Assembly (NCBI GenBank): GCA_021773835.1
Contig: JAJFJQ010000010.1
Coordinates: forward strand, 114,215-178,214
Reading direction: 5' to 3'
DNA: 64,000 nt
Origin: Gammaproteobacteria bacterium
GTDB lineage: Bacteria > Pseudomonadota > Gammaproteobacteria > Ga0077536
Positions 8,043 through 17,451 of the stretch are shown here, one piece after another. The position numbers and the translations under genes were made by a program. Under the pieces are notes generated by a model. It saw nothing but the letters and a program-made list of their open reading frames with translations. It ran no database searches and had not been told where the DNA came from. Numbering within the stretch: position 1 is the first letter of the stretch; each line of letters opens with the position of its first letter.

Positions 8043-10445
8043 ATGGATAAGGTAACGTCTGCTGTACGACTGCCAAAAGATCGATCCATTCGCAAAGGCA
8101 AATGGATTGGTGCGCGGGTGCAACGAGTGGAGGACCCGCGCTTTCTCACTGGCAGCGCGAAGTATGTTGCCGACCTCACGCTACCGCGCATGGTGCATGC
8201 CGTGTTTGTACGCTCCCCTCACGCGCACGCGTACATCGTCTCGATCGATAAATCCGTCTTGCCAGGACTTGGCAAAACCGCGTTCGCGTTTACTGGTGAA
8301 GACATGCGCGAGGTACCGGCGCTGATCGATGTCGTGACCTTAGAAACTTTGTTGAAGACGCCGCAGCATAGCTTGGCGCTCGGCAAAGTACGTTTCGCTG
8401 GTGAGGCGGTCGCCATCGTCGCGCACGCCGATAGGTATATTGCAGAAGACCTGGCCGAGCTGCTTGGCCAGGCGATTGAATACGATATATTGGATCCCGT
8501 ACCTGATGTCGCGGCCGCCAGTAAGACTGACGCCGCGCTACTGCATCCCGATATCGGCACCAACGAGGTCTACCGAGAGACCGAAACCCACGGTGACATC
8601 GACGGTGCCTTTAAGGCCGCCGACCAAAGCTTCTCGCTCCGGTTCCACCACAATCGCTACGAGGCGGCGCCGATGGAGACGCGTGGCGTATTGGCAAACT
8701 ACGAGCGCCCCGATAGTCAGTTAACGGTTTGGTCGTCGACACAGATGCCACACTTTTTAGGCTCAATAATCTCTGGCAAGCTCGGCCTGCCGGCGCAACG
8801 TGTGCGCGTGATTGCGCCCGAGGTTGGCGGCGGCTTCGGCCAGAAGATGTGTACCTCCCCAGAAGAGATCGTTGTCCCGTGGGTCGCGCTACAACTCGGG
8901 CGTCCGGTACGCTGGATTGAGGATCGTCGAGAACACTTGCTGTCGGCGACACACGCCAAGGAGCAATACGTCAACCTTGATGTCGCGGTCAAAAACGACG
9001 GCAAGATACTTGGCATCAAGGGCGAATTTATCGGCGACGGCGGTGGATATTCGTTCAACACCGAAAGCGCCTTGATCGAGCCGGCGTTGGCAGCCAAGGC
9101 GTTTCCCGGCCCTTATCGGCTCGAGTGCTACGAAGAAACAGTCGCCGCATCTTTAACGAACAAGAGTCCGGCCGCCGCCTACCGCGGCGTCGGGTGGACG
9201 GCATCTAACGCCGCACGCGAGATCGTGATCGATGAGATCGCGCGCGGCCTGGACATCGATCCGGCCGACATGCGTCGCATGAATATGCTCGACGCCGACG
9301 AACTCCCCTACAAGAGCATTACGGGTCAAATCTATGACAGCGGTAGTTATAAAGAGTCGCTCGACAAAGCGCTCGACGCGATCGACTACCCCGCGTTCCG
9401 CGCGGAGCAGCAACGCTTGCGTGGCGAAGGGCGCTATACCGGCGTTGGTATCAGCTGTTATGTAGAACAGACCGCTTGGGGCAGTGATTCATCCGCCCAA
9501 GCGGGTACCCCACTCCCCTCGCACGACAACTCCACCGTAACGATGGACCCTGGCGGCAAGGTGACGATTGGCACCAGTGTTTCGGGGCACGGCCAAGGCC
9601 ACGAGACTTCGCTCGCCCAAGTTGCGGCGGATGGGCTTGGTATCGACATCGCCGATGTGCGGGTACTGCACGGCGACACGCTCACGTCACCCTACGGGCT
9701 CGGCACTTATGCCAGCCGCAGTGCCGTGATCGGCGGCGCAACCGTTGCCCGAGCCGCAGCCGACGTGCGCGAGCAAGTCTTGCGCGTCGCGGGGAAGCTG
9801 TTCGAGGCGAGTCCCGAAGACCTGCTCATTGAAGACGGCATCATCTCGGTCGCGGGCGCGCCATCGTTATCGAAGACGATGGAGGAGGTTGCCTTCGCAG
9901 CCTATTGGGATGGAGGCTTGCGTGACGAGGAGCCGGGCGAAAACCACCAGCCATTGCTCTCTTCTACCCGCTTCTACGACCCGCCGGCCACCTATTCAAA
10001 CGGTTGTGTCGTCGTGCTCACCGAGGTCGATACCGATACCGGGGTTGTGAAATTAGATCGCGTGGTCGTGGTTGAGGACTGTGGCACCGTGATCAACCCC
10101 ATGATCGTCGACGGCCAAGTGCACGGCGCGATCATGCAAGGGATCGGGGGCGCGCTGCTCGAGCATTTGATCTACGACGCGGACGGTCAGCCACTGACGA
10201 CGACGTATATGGATTACCTAGTCCCTACCGCGATGGGCATGCCCAACATGGAGGTACACCATCTGGAAACGCCGTCACCGTTCAGTATCGGTGGCATCAA
10301 AGGTATGGGAGAAGGCGGTCAGGTGGCGGCGCCGGCGGCGGTGGCTAACGCGGTTGCCGATGCGCTCGCACCGTTTGGCGCGCGCATCACACATTTTCCA
10401 CTCAGCCCGGACAACGTCCTGCGGATGATCGGCAAGATTGCGTGA
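8043..10445 (+). CDS. xanthine dehydrogenase/CoxL-like Mo-binding large subunit (set 2)
   Basis: An 800-residue large subunit. It has the hammerhead N-terminal domain (RVEDPRFLTGSAKYVADL), VGGGFGQKM (about residues 260-268), an AYRGVGW active-site loop (about 378-384) and KGMGEGGQVAAP containing the catalytic Glu (about 756). The AYRGxG loop resembles form II CoxL-like enzymes, not authentic CO dehydrogenase (AYxCSFR). A GGGAG Shine-Dalgarno sequence lies upstream of ATG 8043. It completes a second full heterotrimer in the island. No XdhC/CoxF-type maturation factor is present in this window. Confidence 0.92.
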   Translation: MDKVTSAVRLPKDRSIRKGKWIGARVQRVEDPRFLTGSAKYVADLTLPRMVHAVFVRSPHAHAYIVSIDKSVLPGLGKTAFAFTGEDMREVPALIDVVTLETLLKTPQHSLALGKVRFAGEAVAIVAHADRYIAEDLAELLGQAIEYDILDPVPDVAAASKTDAALLHPDIGTNEVYRETETHGDIDGAFKAADQSFSLRFHHNRYEAAPMETRGVLANYERPDSQLTVWSSTQMPHFLGSIISGKLGLPAQRVRVIAPEVGGGFGQKMCTSPEEIVVPWVALQLGRPVRWIEDRREHLLSATHAKEQYVNLDVAVKNDGKILGIKGEFIGDGGGYSFNTESALIEPALAAKAFPGPYRLECYEETVAASLTNKSPAAAYRGVGWTASNAAREIVIDEIARGLDIDPADMRRMNMLDADELPYKSITGQIYDSGSYKESLDKALDAIDYPAFRAEQQRLRGEGRYTGVGISCYVEQTAWGSDSSAQAGTPLPSHDNSTVTMDPGGKVTIGTSVSGHGQGHETSLAQVAADGLGIDIADVRVLHGDTLTSPYGLGTYASRSAVIGGATVARAAADVREQVLRVAGKLFEASPEDLLIEDGIISVAGAPSLSKTMEEVAFAAYWDGGLRDEEPGENHQPLLSSTRFYDPPATYSNGCVVVLTEVDTDTGVVKLDRVVVVEDCGTVINPMIVDGQVHGAIMQGIGGALLEHLIYDADGQPLTTTYMDYLVPTAMGMPNMEVHHLETPSPFSIGGIKGMGEGGQVAAPAAVANAVADALAPFGARITHFPLSPDNVLRMIGKIA

Positions 10446-10489
10446 CTATAGGCGTGCTGTGCGAACGATGCGGTCGACGTCAGTCTAGA

Positions 10490-12544
10490 CTAATCCTCGC
10501 GGATCCGAAGGAGGCCCCACTGGTCGACCCAGAGCCGCTGCCCCGGTAATACCAGCGTCGTGGTCGTATTCTCTTCGACTACAGCCGGCCCCTGCAGTTC
10601 GATGCCTTGAGCCAATCGCTCGCGGCTATAAATCGTGGCGTCGCGCGGGCCCGATTCATCAAACCACACAGATCGCTGCCCACGCACCGCATTATCCTTT
10701 GCACCGGTCGCCAGCACTGGCGGTGCAATCGGTGGCATCGGCGCTTCGACTTCTGCTGCCAGATGGTAAGTGACTAACTCGACCGGCGAATCGTTTAAGC
10801 GAAACGTGAAGGCGCGTTCGTGGGCACGGTGGAATCCTTGCAAGATATCGTCAATATCCTGTGTGTCGAGGTCGACATCGGTCACCACCGAGTGTTCTTG
10901 TCCTTGGTAACGCATCGCAAGCTTCGTCGACACCGCTAAGGCCTTACCAAGCTTTTGCTCCAGGTCGAAATACTCCTTCGCCTCACGGATCATTTTTTCG
11001 AACACATTACGGATGTCCGACATCTTCAACGCGTCGATTGTGGCGAGCGTGGTCAGCGCGATATCACGACGCGGTGGCGTTGCAAGCATTCCCCAGGCGG
11101 AGAAGATCCCAGCGTGTCGCGGAATTAGGATCTCGCGCACCCCTACTTCACGCGCAAGTGCTCCCGCGTGCATGGGGCCACCACCGCCACAGGCGAGCAA
11201 GGTAAAATCACGCGAATCGTGACCGCGTTGCACCGTAATGAGTTTGAGCGCATTAACCATGTCGGCCTCGGCGATACGATTAACCGCGAGTGCCGTCTCC
11301 TCAACGGTGCGACCGAGCGGTTCGGCTAGGCTCTGCATCGCATCGCGGGCTCGAGTTTCATCGAGTTCGAATAACCCACCACTGAATGTGCGGGCATCGA
11401 GTACGCCGGTGATCAGTTTCGCATCCGTGACCGTTGGCAACTCGCCACCGCGGGCATAACACGCAGGACCTGGATCTGCGCCCGCACTTTGCGGACCGAC
11501 CCGGATCATTCCGGCGTCGTCCAAGCGTGCGATCGATCCGCCGCCGGCACCCACCTCAACGATATCCACCACTGGTACCTTGATCGGATAACCCGGCCAC
11601 AAACGTGTGAGACCGAGTCGGTATTCCGAATCAAGTTTCGCCACGCCGCCTTCGATCAGCGAGCATTTAGCCGTCGTACCGCCGACGTCGAAGTAGATGA
11701 TATTTGGGGCGTCACATTGTCGCCCGAGATACGCGGCACCACTCACACCCCCTGCTGGACCCGACTCGACCAAAGTGATCGGATGGGTCTTGGCACGCTC
11801 AAAGTTGGTCGAACCAACATTCGATTGCATGGCGTTGAGTTCACACTCGATCCCCGCGTCTCGCGCAAGGTCGCCGAGCCGGCTTAGGTATCCCGCCATC
11901 AATGGCTGGACATAGGCGTTAAGAACCGCCGTATTGGTACGCTCGTATTCGCGCCACTCGCGGGTAATTTCATGCGAAGCGGTGACTGCAACACCGGGTA
12001 GCGCCGCACGTAGTTGCGCCGCCGCAGCACGCTCGTGCTTGGGTTCGCGATAGGCGTGCAAAAAAGCAACGGCAACCGCTTCAACGCCGGCCACTTTGCA
12101 CGCCTCGGCGGCTTTCTCAACATCGTCCAACTCAAGCGGCCGGACGACATTGCCGCTGGCATCAAGGCGCTCGCGCACTTCGAAACGGAGATGGCGTGGC
12201 ACGAAACTTTCCGGCGATCGGAATTGTAGGTTATACAGATCGGGGCGGTTGCCGCGCCCGATCTCAAGCACGTCGCGAAAACCGGCCGTGGTAACCAATG
12301 CAGTACGCGCACCTTTGCGCTCCGTTATGGCATTAATAACCGTGGTGCCGCCGTGAATAAAGAAGGCAACGCTATGCGGATCGATTTTGGCAGCTCGGAT
12401 CACATCCATCACGCCGATGGCAGGGTCCGCCGGTGTAGTTAAGACCTTAGCAACTTCGAGTTCACCAGAAGTCTCATCGAGATACACGAGGTCGGTAAAG
12501 GTGCCACCGACATCGGTGGCGAGACGACCACTACGCTCAGACAA
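10490..12544 (-). CDS. hyuA: hydantoinase/oxoprolinase family protein, HyuA-like subunit
   Basis: A 684-residue HyuA-type protein. The N-terminal ATDVGGTFTDLVYLD phosphate-binding motif (about residues 9-23), IHGGTTVINAI (about 63) and FDVGGTTAKCSLI (about 295) are hallmark actin-like ATPase segments of the hydantoinase A/5-oxoprolinase/acetone carboxylase family. The start is TTG at 12544, overlapping the hyuB stop by 8 nt, so it is translationally coupled to hyuB. The family hydrolyses cyclic amides, or carboxylates ketones, with ATP. Next to molybdenum hydroxylases, cleavage of a cyclic ureide or lactam is the plausible role. It converges with the set 2 large subunit across only 44 nt. Confidence 0.93.
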   Translation of the reverse strand: MSERSGRLATDVGGTFTDLVYLDETSGELEVAKVLTTPADPAIGVMDVIRAAKIDPHSVAFFIHGGTTVINAITERKGARTALVTTAGFRDVLEIGRGNRPDLYNLQFRSPESFVPRHLRFEVRERLDASGNVVRPLELDDVEKAAEACKVAGVEAVAVAFLHAYREPKHERAAAAQLRAALPGVAVTASHEITREWREYERTNTAVLNAYVQPLMAGYLSRLGDLARDAGIECELNAMQSNVGSTNFERAKTHPITLVESGPAGGVSGAAYLGRQCDAPNIIYFDVGGTTAKCSLIEGGVAKLDSEYRLGLTRLWPGYPIKVPVVDIVEVGAGGGSIARLDDAGMIRVGPQSAGADPGPACYARGGELPTVTDAKLITGVLDARTFSGGLFELDETRARDAMQSLAEPLGRTVEETALAVNRIAEADMVNALKLITVQRGHDSRDFTLLACGGGGPMHAGALAREVGVREILIPRHAGIFSAWGMLATPPRRDIALTTLATIDALKMSDIRNVFEKMIREAKEYFDLEQKLGKALAVSTKLAMRYQGQEHSVVTDVDLDTQDIDDILQGFHRAHERAFTFRLNDSPVELVTYHLAAEVEAPMPPIAPPVLATGAKDNAVRGQRSVWFDESGPRDATIYSRERLAQGIELQGPAVVEENTTTTLVLPGQRLWVDQWGLLRIRED

Positions 12545-14222
12545 CGCTCGACAGCCTTGTAGGATCTAGTCCGTAGTCTGCCACCGCATCTTCGACCGCG
12601 ATATAACCGTTTACGACGTCACTTTCCACCGCCTCTATCGGACGCTCACTCGGATCGCCCCAACCACCGCCGCCACCTGTGCAGATCCGAACCGTGTCTC
12701 CTTGCGCTAGGGCCATCTGTTTGATCCGAGCGATGCGTTTTGAACCGGACGCAGACGTCACATCGACGTAGTTAACCGAGCCCTGTGTGCCGCCGCCGAC
12801 ACTCCACGGGCGTTCTTGCGAGCGGCCGAGACTGCCATGCAGATACGCAGCGTCGGTTAGGATTTCGTATTCACGCACGACACCAAAGCCACCGCGATGG
12901 CGGCCCGCACCGGATCCGTCACCCACGTTCAAAGAATACTCGCGCACCCGCAGCGGCAATATTGCCTCCAACAATTCGACGGAATAGTTGAAGGTGTCGC
13001 CGTCGGTCGAGGCGATCAATGCACTCGCGCCATCGCGGGACTCGGTTGCACCCCAACCGCCATGTTGCGGCTCGATGTGCACAAACAGATCGTCGCTATC
13101 GGGGCGCTGGCCATAGAGATAGGTTGCACACAGGCTCATATAACTACCCGCACTGAAACGATTTGAGGCGAGCGGCGCCAGCGCCTTCCATACGAGCTCT
13201 GAGGCCTGCGATGATCCTTCGTAATACCAACCGACCGGAGACGGCGACTCTGCGCTGAACACGGTACCGCCAGGAATTTCGATCTCGAGCGGACGAAACC
13301 AACCGTCGTTGGATGGCGCGTGGGGTGCGACGAGTGCTTTAAATACGGTCTTCACTGCTGAGAGCAAGGCACCGCGAGAGCAATTGATCGGCCCTCCACG
13401 CGCAGGCGCACTGCCGGTGAAGTCGACCGACACCTGATCACCGTCGATCTTAACTGCAACACACACCGGGATCTGTTCGTCCGATACACCATCGCCGTCG
13501 ATGACATCGGTCGCTTCATACACGCCGTCCGGCAACAAGGCGACGGCGTTCCGACACCGGCGTTCGCTTAAGGAAAGAATGGATTCGAAAACATTCTTAA
13601 CAGCGACTGCACCGTAGCGCCCGCAGATCGCTGCAAGACGTCGTTCCCCAATCCGGGTGGCCGCGAGCTCGGCATTGAGATCGCCCAAAGCAAGCAACGG
13701 TAGCCTGACGTTTACGCGGATCAAATCGGCTATCTCTGGGAGCAGCTCGCCGTTTTCGCACAATCGCATACCCGGTAAACGCAGGCCTTCCTGAAAGGTG
13801 TCGACCGCGTCGGGTGGCAGACTACCAGGGATCGCGCCACCGACATCAAGCCAATGCGCCACTGAAATAGAGTAGGCAATGATCTCGTTATCAACAAAAA
13901 TCGGTTGTACGACCGCCATATCGCAGGAGTGTGTGCCACCTTCAAACGGATCGTTGGTGATAAAGGCATCGCCTGGACGAATGCGCCCGGCAAACTTTCT
14001 TGAGATGAAACGTACTTGTGCCGAGAAGGTGCCAGTGAACAAGGTCAAGCCGTTACTCTGCGCAATCAGTTCTCCGTTGGCATCGCAGATCCCACAAGCG
14101 AAATCCAATACCTCATAGATCACTGGGCTCATACTCGTGCGCGCGAGGACGACACCCATCTCGTCCACGGCCGCGAGCAACTTTCCTTCTATGATTTCAA
14201 GATCGGCAAGAGCGGCAGTCAT
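12537..14222 (-). CDS. hyuB: hydantoinase B/oxoprolinase family protein, HyuB-like subunit
   Basis: A 561-residue HyuB-type subunit. The conserved opening is LADLEIIEGKLLAAVDEMG, followed by SPVIYEVLDFACGICDANGE, DAFITNDPFEGGTHSCD (about residues 81-97) and the C-terminal GGGGGWGDPSER. The frame is open upstream to a TTG at 14312, but HyuB proteins normally begin a few residues before the LEIIxG segment, so ATG 14222 is preferred. No strong Shine-Dalgarno supports either start. It is divergent from the NCS1 permease gene, with a 156-nt shared upstream region that probably holds both promoters. Confidence 0.92.
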   Translation of the reverse strand: MTAALADLEIIEGKLLAAVDEMGVVLARTSMSPVIYEVLDFACGICDANGELIAQSNGLTLFTGTFSAQVRFISRKFAGRIRPGDAFITNDPFEGGTHSCDMAVVQPIFVDNEIIAYSISVAHWLDVGGAIPGSLPPDAVDTFQEGLRLPGMRLCENGELLPEIADLIRVNVRLPLLALGDLNAELAATRIGERRLAAICGRYGAVAVKNVFESILSLSERRCRNAVALLPDGVYEATDVIDGDGVSDEQIPVCVAVKIDGDQVSVDFTGSAPARGGPINCSRGALLSAVKTVFKALVAPHAPSNDGWFRPLEIEIPGGTVFSAESPSPVGWYYEGSSQASELVWKALAPLASNRFSAGSYMSLCATYLYGQRPDSDDLFVHIEPQHGGWGATESRDGASALIASTDGDTFNYSVELLEAILPLRVREYSLNVGDGSGAGRHRGGFGVVREYEILTDAAYLHGSLGRSQERPWSVGGGTQGSVNYVDVTSASGSKRIARIKQMALAQGDTVRICTGGGGGWGDPSERPIEAVESDVVNGYIAVEDAVADYGLDPTRLSSVV

Positions 14223-14378
14223 GTCGGCTGAGTCTAGACCCTTGTCGGCGTACAATCCATCACTAATAAGTGCAATTAGATCAGCCGACGGACGCAATCG
14301 CACTGGTAACAATTAAAATATCGACCACAACAATGTCCCCTGAAAACGCTACCGGAAAATGTTGCCATTAACCTGATC

Positions 14379-15671
14379 ATGAAAAATTCCCTTTCCGATT
14401 TTTCTCGTGAACCGGTGCCCGCCGGATCGCGCCGCAGTGTCATTTGGATAGCAGCGACATCATCGGCGTGGCTCGTCGCGGTCACGACGCTGTTCACTGG
14501 CGGCGCACTGGCGGACGACCTCGACATCACGAAGATCACCGTCGCCATCGTTGTCGGTATGACCATTATCGGCATCGTCGGTTACGGCATGGGTCGCCTC
14601 GGCGCGACCTTCCATGTCTCAACAACCATGTTGGCGAAAAACACCTTCGGGACCCTTGGTGCGGCGATCCTCGGTGTCATTCTCGCCTTAACATTGGGCA
14701 TTGGCTGGTTCGCCTGGCAACTATCATTTTTCGCCACCACCTTGCGCGAAATATTGCCTGACGCACCGTGGGCAAATCCCACCTATTCGATCGTATGGGC
14801 TGGGACCTTGATGACGATGACCGCATTTGGCGGTTTTAGGTGGCTCGCATGGCTAAGTATCGTCGCCGTGCCGTTGGTGCTTGCAGTAGCGGGCTTTGGC
14901 ATCTATCTCGCCTTGGGAAATTCAGACCCGGCACCCGTCGCCCCCGTTGCAACAAAGATCGGTGCCTTAACCATGATGACCGGCATTACCGCGGTCGTCG
15001 GTAGCGCAATTTTCGGTGCGGTAGTCGTGGCTGATATTTCTCGTTATTCGAGGAATGCGAATTCTGGTGGGTTAGCGGTCGGCTTAGGCTACGCCGGTGG
15101 CGGAACGATCGTCATGATCGCCGGTGCAATCATGGCCGAATATGCCAGCGTCCCTGGGGTGACTGCCGCCGCCAATGTCCCGGCCGCAATGAACGCACTT
15201 GGCATGGGATATTGGGCATTCATTGTTCTGTTGCTTGCTCAATGGACAACGAACGACAGTAATTTGTATTCGGGGTCGTTAGGGCTAGCAGGCGTCGTGC
15301 CATTCCCGAAGCCGTATCTCGTACTCGCTATGGGTGTATTGGGAATAGCAATCGCCTCTATTGGGATCGAGAATTTTTTTGTGCCTTACCTGGTGTTTTT
15401 AGGTACGTTCATGCCGCCGGTGGCGGGGGTCATTATTGTCGACTACTATGTGTTTCGAATGCGTGGAAAGCAAACACCCGAGTTCGATAGTGTCCACCAG
15501 GGAGAGACCGTTCACTGGCTCGCCTGTGGTGCGGTCGTTCTCGGCGGTATTGCCGCTCAGCAACTTGCGAAATTGGGGTCCATTCTTGGCGCCGCATCGG
15601 TCACTTCATTTTTATTCGGCGGCCTGTTTTACTTTTTGCCGAAAGTCTTAATTCGTTCCGATACATCATGA
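14379..15671 (+). CDS. NCS1-family nucleobase/cytosine permease-like transporter
   Basis: A 430-residue polytopic inner-membrane protein with about 12 hydrophobic segments. The N-terminus (VPAGSRRSVIWIAATSSAWLV), an early GMTIIGIVGYGMGRLGATFHVST segment, the GNSD loop and a late QWTTNDSNLYSGSLGLAG stretch match cytosine permease (CodB)-type NCS1 transporters. These import nucleobases, hydantoins or allantoin with Na+ or H+. Lying beside hyuBA and two molybdenum hydroxylases, it probably imports the heterocycle that these enzymes degrade (inference). Length is normal. Confidence 0.88.
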   Translation: MKNSLSDFSREPVPAGSRRSVIWIAATSSAWLVAVTTLFTGGALADDLDITKITVAIVVGMTIIGIVGYGMGRLGATFHVSTTMLAKNTFGTLGAAILGVILALTLGIGWFAWQLSFFATTLREILPDAPWANPTYSIVWAGTLMTMTAFGGFRWLAWLSIVAVPLVLAVAGFGIYLALGNSDPAPVAPVATKIGALTMMTGITAVVGSAIFGAVVVADISRYSRNANSGGLAVGLGYAGGGTIVMIAGAIMAEYASVPGVTAAANVPAAMNALGMGYWAFIVLLLAQWTTNDSNLYSGSLGLAGVVPFPKPYLVLAMGVLGIAIASIGIENFFVPYLVFLGTFMPPVAGVIIVDYYVFRMRGKQTPEFDSVHQGETVHWLACGAVVLGGIAAQQLAKLGSILGAASVTSFLFGGLFYFLPKVLIRSDTS

Positions 15672-15685
15672 TTGACTTCAATCAA

Positions 15686-15859
15686 TCAAGAAAACCGATC
15701 GCGGATCAAAATCTCTTCCATTCCGAGGCGCCCAGGCCTAGGCCACGGCAGTTTCGCACCTTGCCAGGCTAAAACATCGGCGCGGATTTCTTTTCGGATC
15801 TCGGGGTCTTGCACCAGCACAAAGCGCCAATGCTGGATGTTAAAACAGGTAGGCGACAT
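15686..15859 (-). pseudogene. nitroreductase-family remnant (N-terminal fragment)
   Basis: The minus strand from 15859 to 15686 encodes 57 residues beginning MSPTCFNIQHWRFVLVQDPE. This matches the SxxNxQxWRFVVVxDPE segment that follows the FMN-binding start of nitroreductases. The usual N-terminal RRSxRxF helix is missing in frame (a stop lies just upstream). The protein ends after about 45 further residues, instead of the roughly 150 residues expected. It is therefore a truncated, probably non-functional copy at the 3' side of the permease gene. Confidence 0.6.
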
Positions 15860-16038
15860 GCTGTATTACTGCGCCGAAATGCAACGTCGATGACGCGCTT
15901 GAGATGAAACCCACTGGTTACAGTCGACCAGTTAATTTGTGACCAACTGCATCGCCCTGCATGCTAGCATCACCCTAACAGAACATCACAACCGATCGCA
16001 CAACATCGCATCGTTTAGGCAACACTTGGACAAACTCA

Positions 16039-17403
16039 ATGCACGCAAAAGAACCTGTCATACGCGATTACCCTCTGATAGTGGCATCGCCGAAGATGCG
16101 GCTGCTAATGCTTATAATCACGATGGTCATGATGCAAACGACGATCGCCGCGCCAACCCGCGATGACGTACTCGGATGGTTAGAAGAATATCGCTATGCG
16201 CATGACGGCCCAACAGCGGGCACGATCGTTCGGGTTGATGATCTTGAGATGCTAAAACCCTTCGTCGTCCCCGGGTTTTTCGACGAAATGCAGTTTCCGG
16301 AAATTGCCGTTGAGATCGAGCAGGCCTATCACTTCGAAGCACCGGCAAGTTACCAGGAAGCGACTATGAAGGGCGGTGACCGTGCCAGTCTCGGCACGGA
16401 CGGAGCGCTTGAGAACTACGCTGCCGGGTTGCCTTTCTCGCATCCCAGAATCACCGCTGCCACACCTGCTGACGCGGGCCAAATGGTCGCGTGGAATCAC
16501 ATCCACCGCTGGCAATACTATGGTTATAAATCGGCTGAAATGCGCATCAATCTGGTGCGCCCGACAACTGCCGGCGAGCGGGGCGTGCTGTCTCCAGGGC
16601 TCGAAGGCGGCGGCACCGTCGATCGTTTTATGACGACGTCCTACCACCGGGTGTATCTCAGCCGACTCGCGATGCTTCCGGATCAGGCGTATCGGATCGA
16701 TCTCGATGACGCAGAACGGCTGTTGTGGAAAGACTTTTTCGAATTCTTCGAGCCGTTCGACATCAAGGGTACTAAGTTCGTGATCGAACGCGCCTTTGCC
16801 AACCAAGACGACCAAGTGAATTCCTACCTGCCGACCCAGCGGCGGGTGCGGCGCCTATCGGCGAAAGAACGTGCGGATTCATTCATGGGCACCGATTTTA
16901 CCTTCGACGATTTCGCGGTCTTCTCGGGGCGTGTGTTCGATTTTAAATGGACTTACCTCGGGCAAAAGTCGATCTTGCTGGTGGCAAATTCGAAACACGA
17001 GAACGCCAAGTTTTACGGACCCAGCAGCCGCATCCCGAGCGACCGTTGGCAAGTACGGCCGTGTTATGTGGTGGAGTTGAGCCCGGTGTGGAAAGACCAC
17101 CCCTACGCTAGCCGCATTATGTTCATCGACATGGAAAACTTCGAAGCGACCTTCGCATCGATCTTCGACCACGACGACAAGTTATGGAAGTCGCTTTATA
17201 CCGTGATGCAAGCGCCGCAAGATGATGGTGGAAGCACCGCCGACCTTGAAAAATCCGTCGTCGACTGGCGCTCTTCAATTTCAGTCGACCATAAGAACAA
17301 CCGTGGGTCGGTCGCGATCGGGCGGCCCGTTTCGCATCCGACTATGAGCGCGTCGAAGGTCAGACAAACCTTCGACGTTTCTAATCTTACAAGCGGGCGT
17401 TAG
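16039..17403 (+). CDS. DUF1329-family exported protein
   Basis: A 454-residue protein resembling DUF1329, an outer-membrane lipoprotein-sorting-like fold of unknown function. Shared features are ALENYAAGLPFSHPRI (about residues 130-145), the QRRVRRLS segment followed by FTFDDFAVFSGRVFDFKW, WQVRPCYVVELSPVWKDHPY and a RIMFIDMENFEA strand. A signal-peptide-like stretch (MRLLMLIITMVMMQTTIAA) begins at the in-frame ATG 16096. Initiation may therefore be there, not at 16039; neither has a clear Shine-Dalgarno. DUF1329 genes often pair with DUF1302 genes, but none is visible here. It precedes a luciferase-like enzyme by 48 nt. Confidence 0.75.
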   Translation: MHAKEPVIRDYPLIVASPKMRLLMLIITMVMMQTTIAAPTRDDVLGWLEEYRYAHDGPTAGTIVRVDDLEMLKPFVVPGFFDEMQFPEIAVEIEQAYHFEAPASYQEATMKGGDRASLGTDGALENYAAGLPFSHPRITAATPADAGQMVAWNHIHRWQYYGYKSAEMRINLVRPTTAGERGVLSPGLEGGGTVDRFMTTSYHRVYLSRLAMLPDQAYRIDLDDAERLLWKDFFEFFEPFDIKGTKFVIERAFANQDDQVNSYLPTQRRVRRLSAKERADSFMGTDFTFDDFAVFSGRVFDFKWTYLGQKSILLVANSKHENAKFYGPSSRIPSDRWQVRPCYVVELSPVWKDHPYASRIMFIDMENFEATFASIFDHDDKLWKSLYTVMQAPQDDGGSTADLEKSVVDWRSSISVDHKNNRGSVAIGRPVSHPTMSASKVRQTFDVSNLTSGR

Positions 17404-17451
17404 TCGAAATTGGTATATCGTGTTTAACGACGTCCGTACCGGAGGCCTGTG

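Noticed and set aside
1519..10445. Aerobic CO dehydrogenase (coxMSL)
   Set aside because: Neither large subunit has the AYxCSFR active-site loop of form I CoxL.
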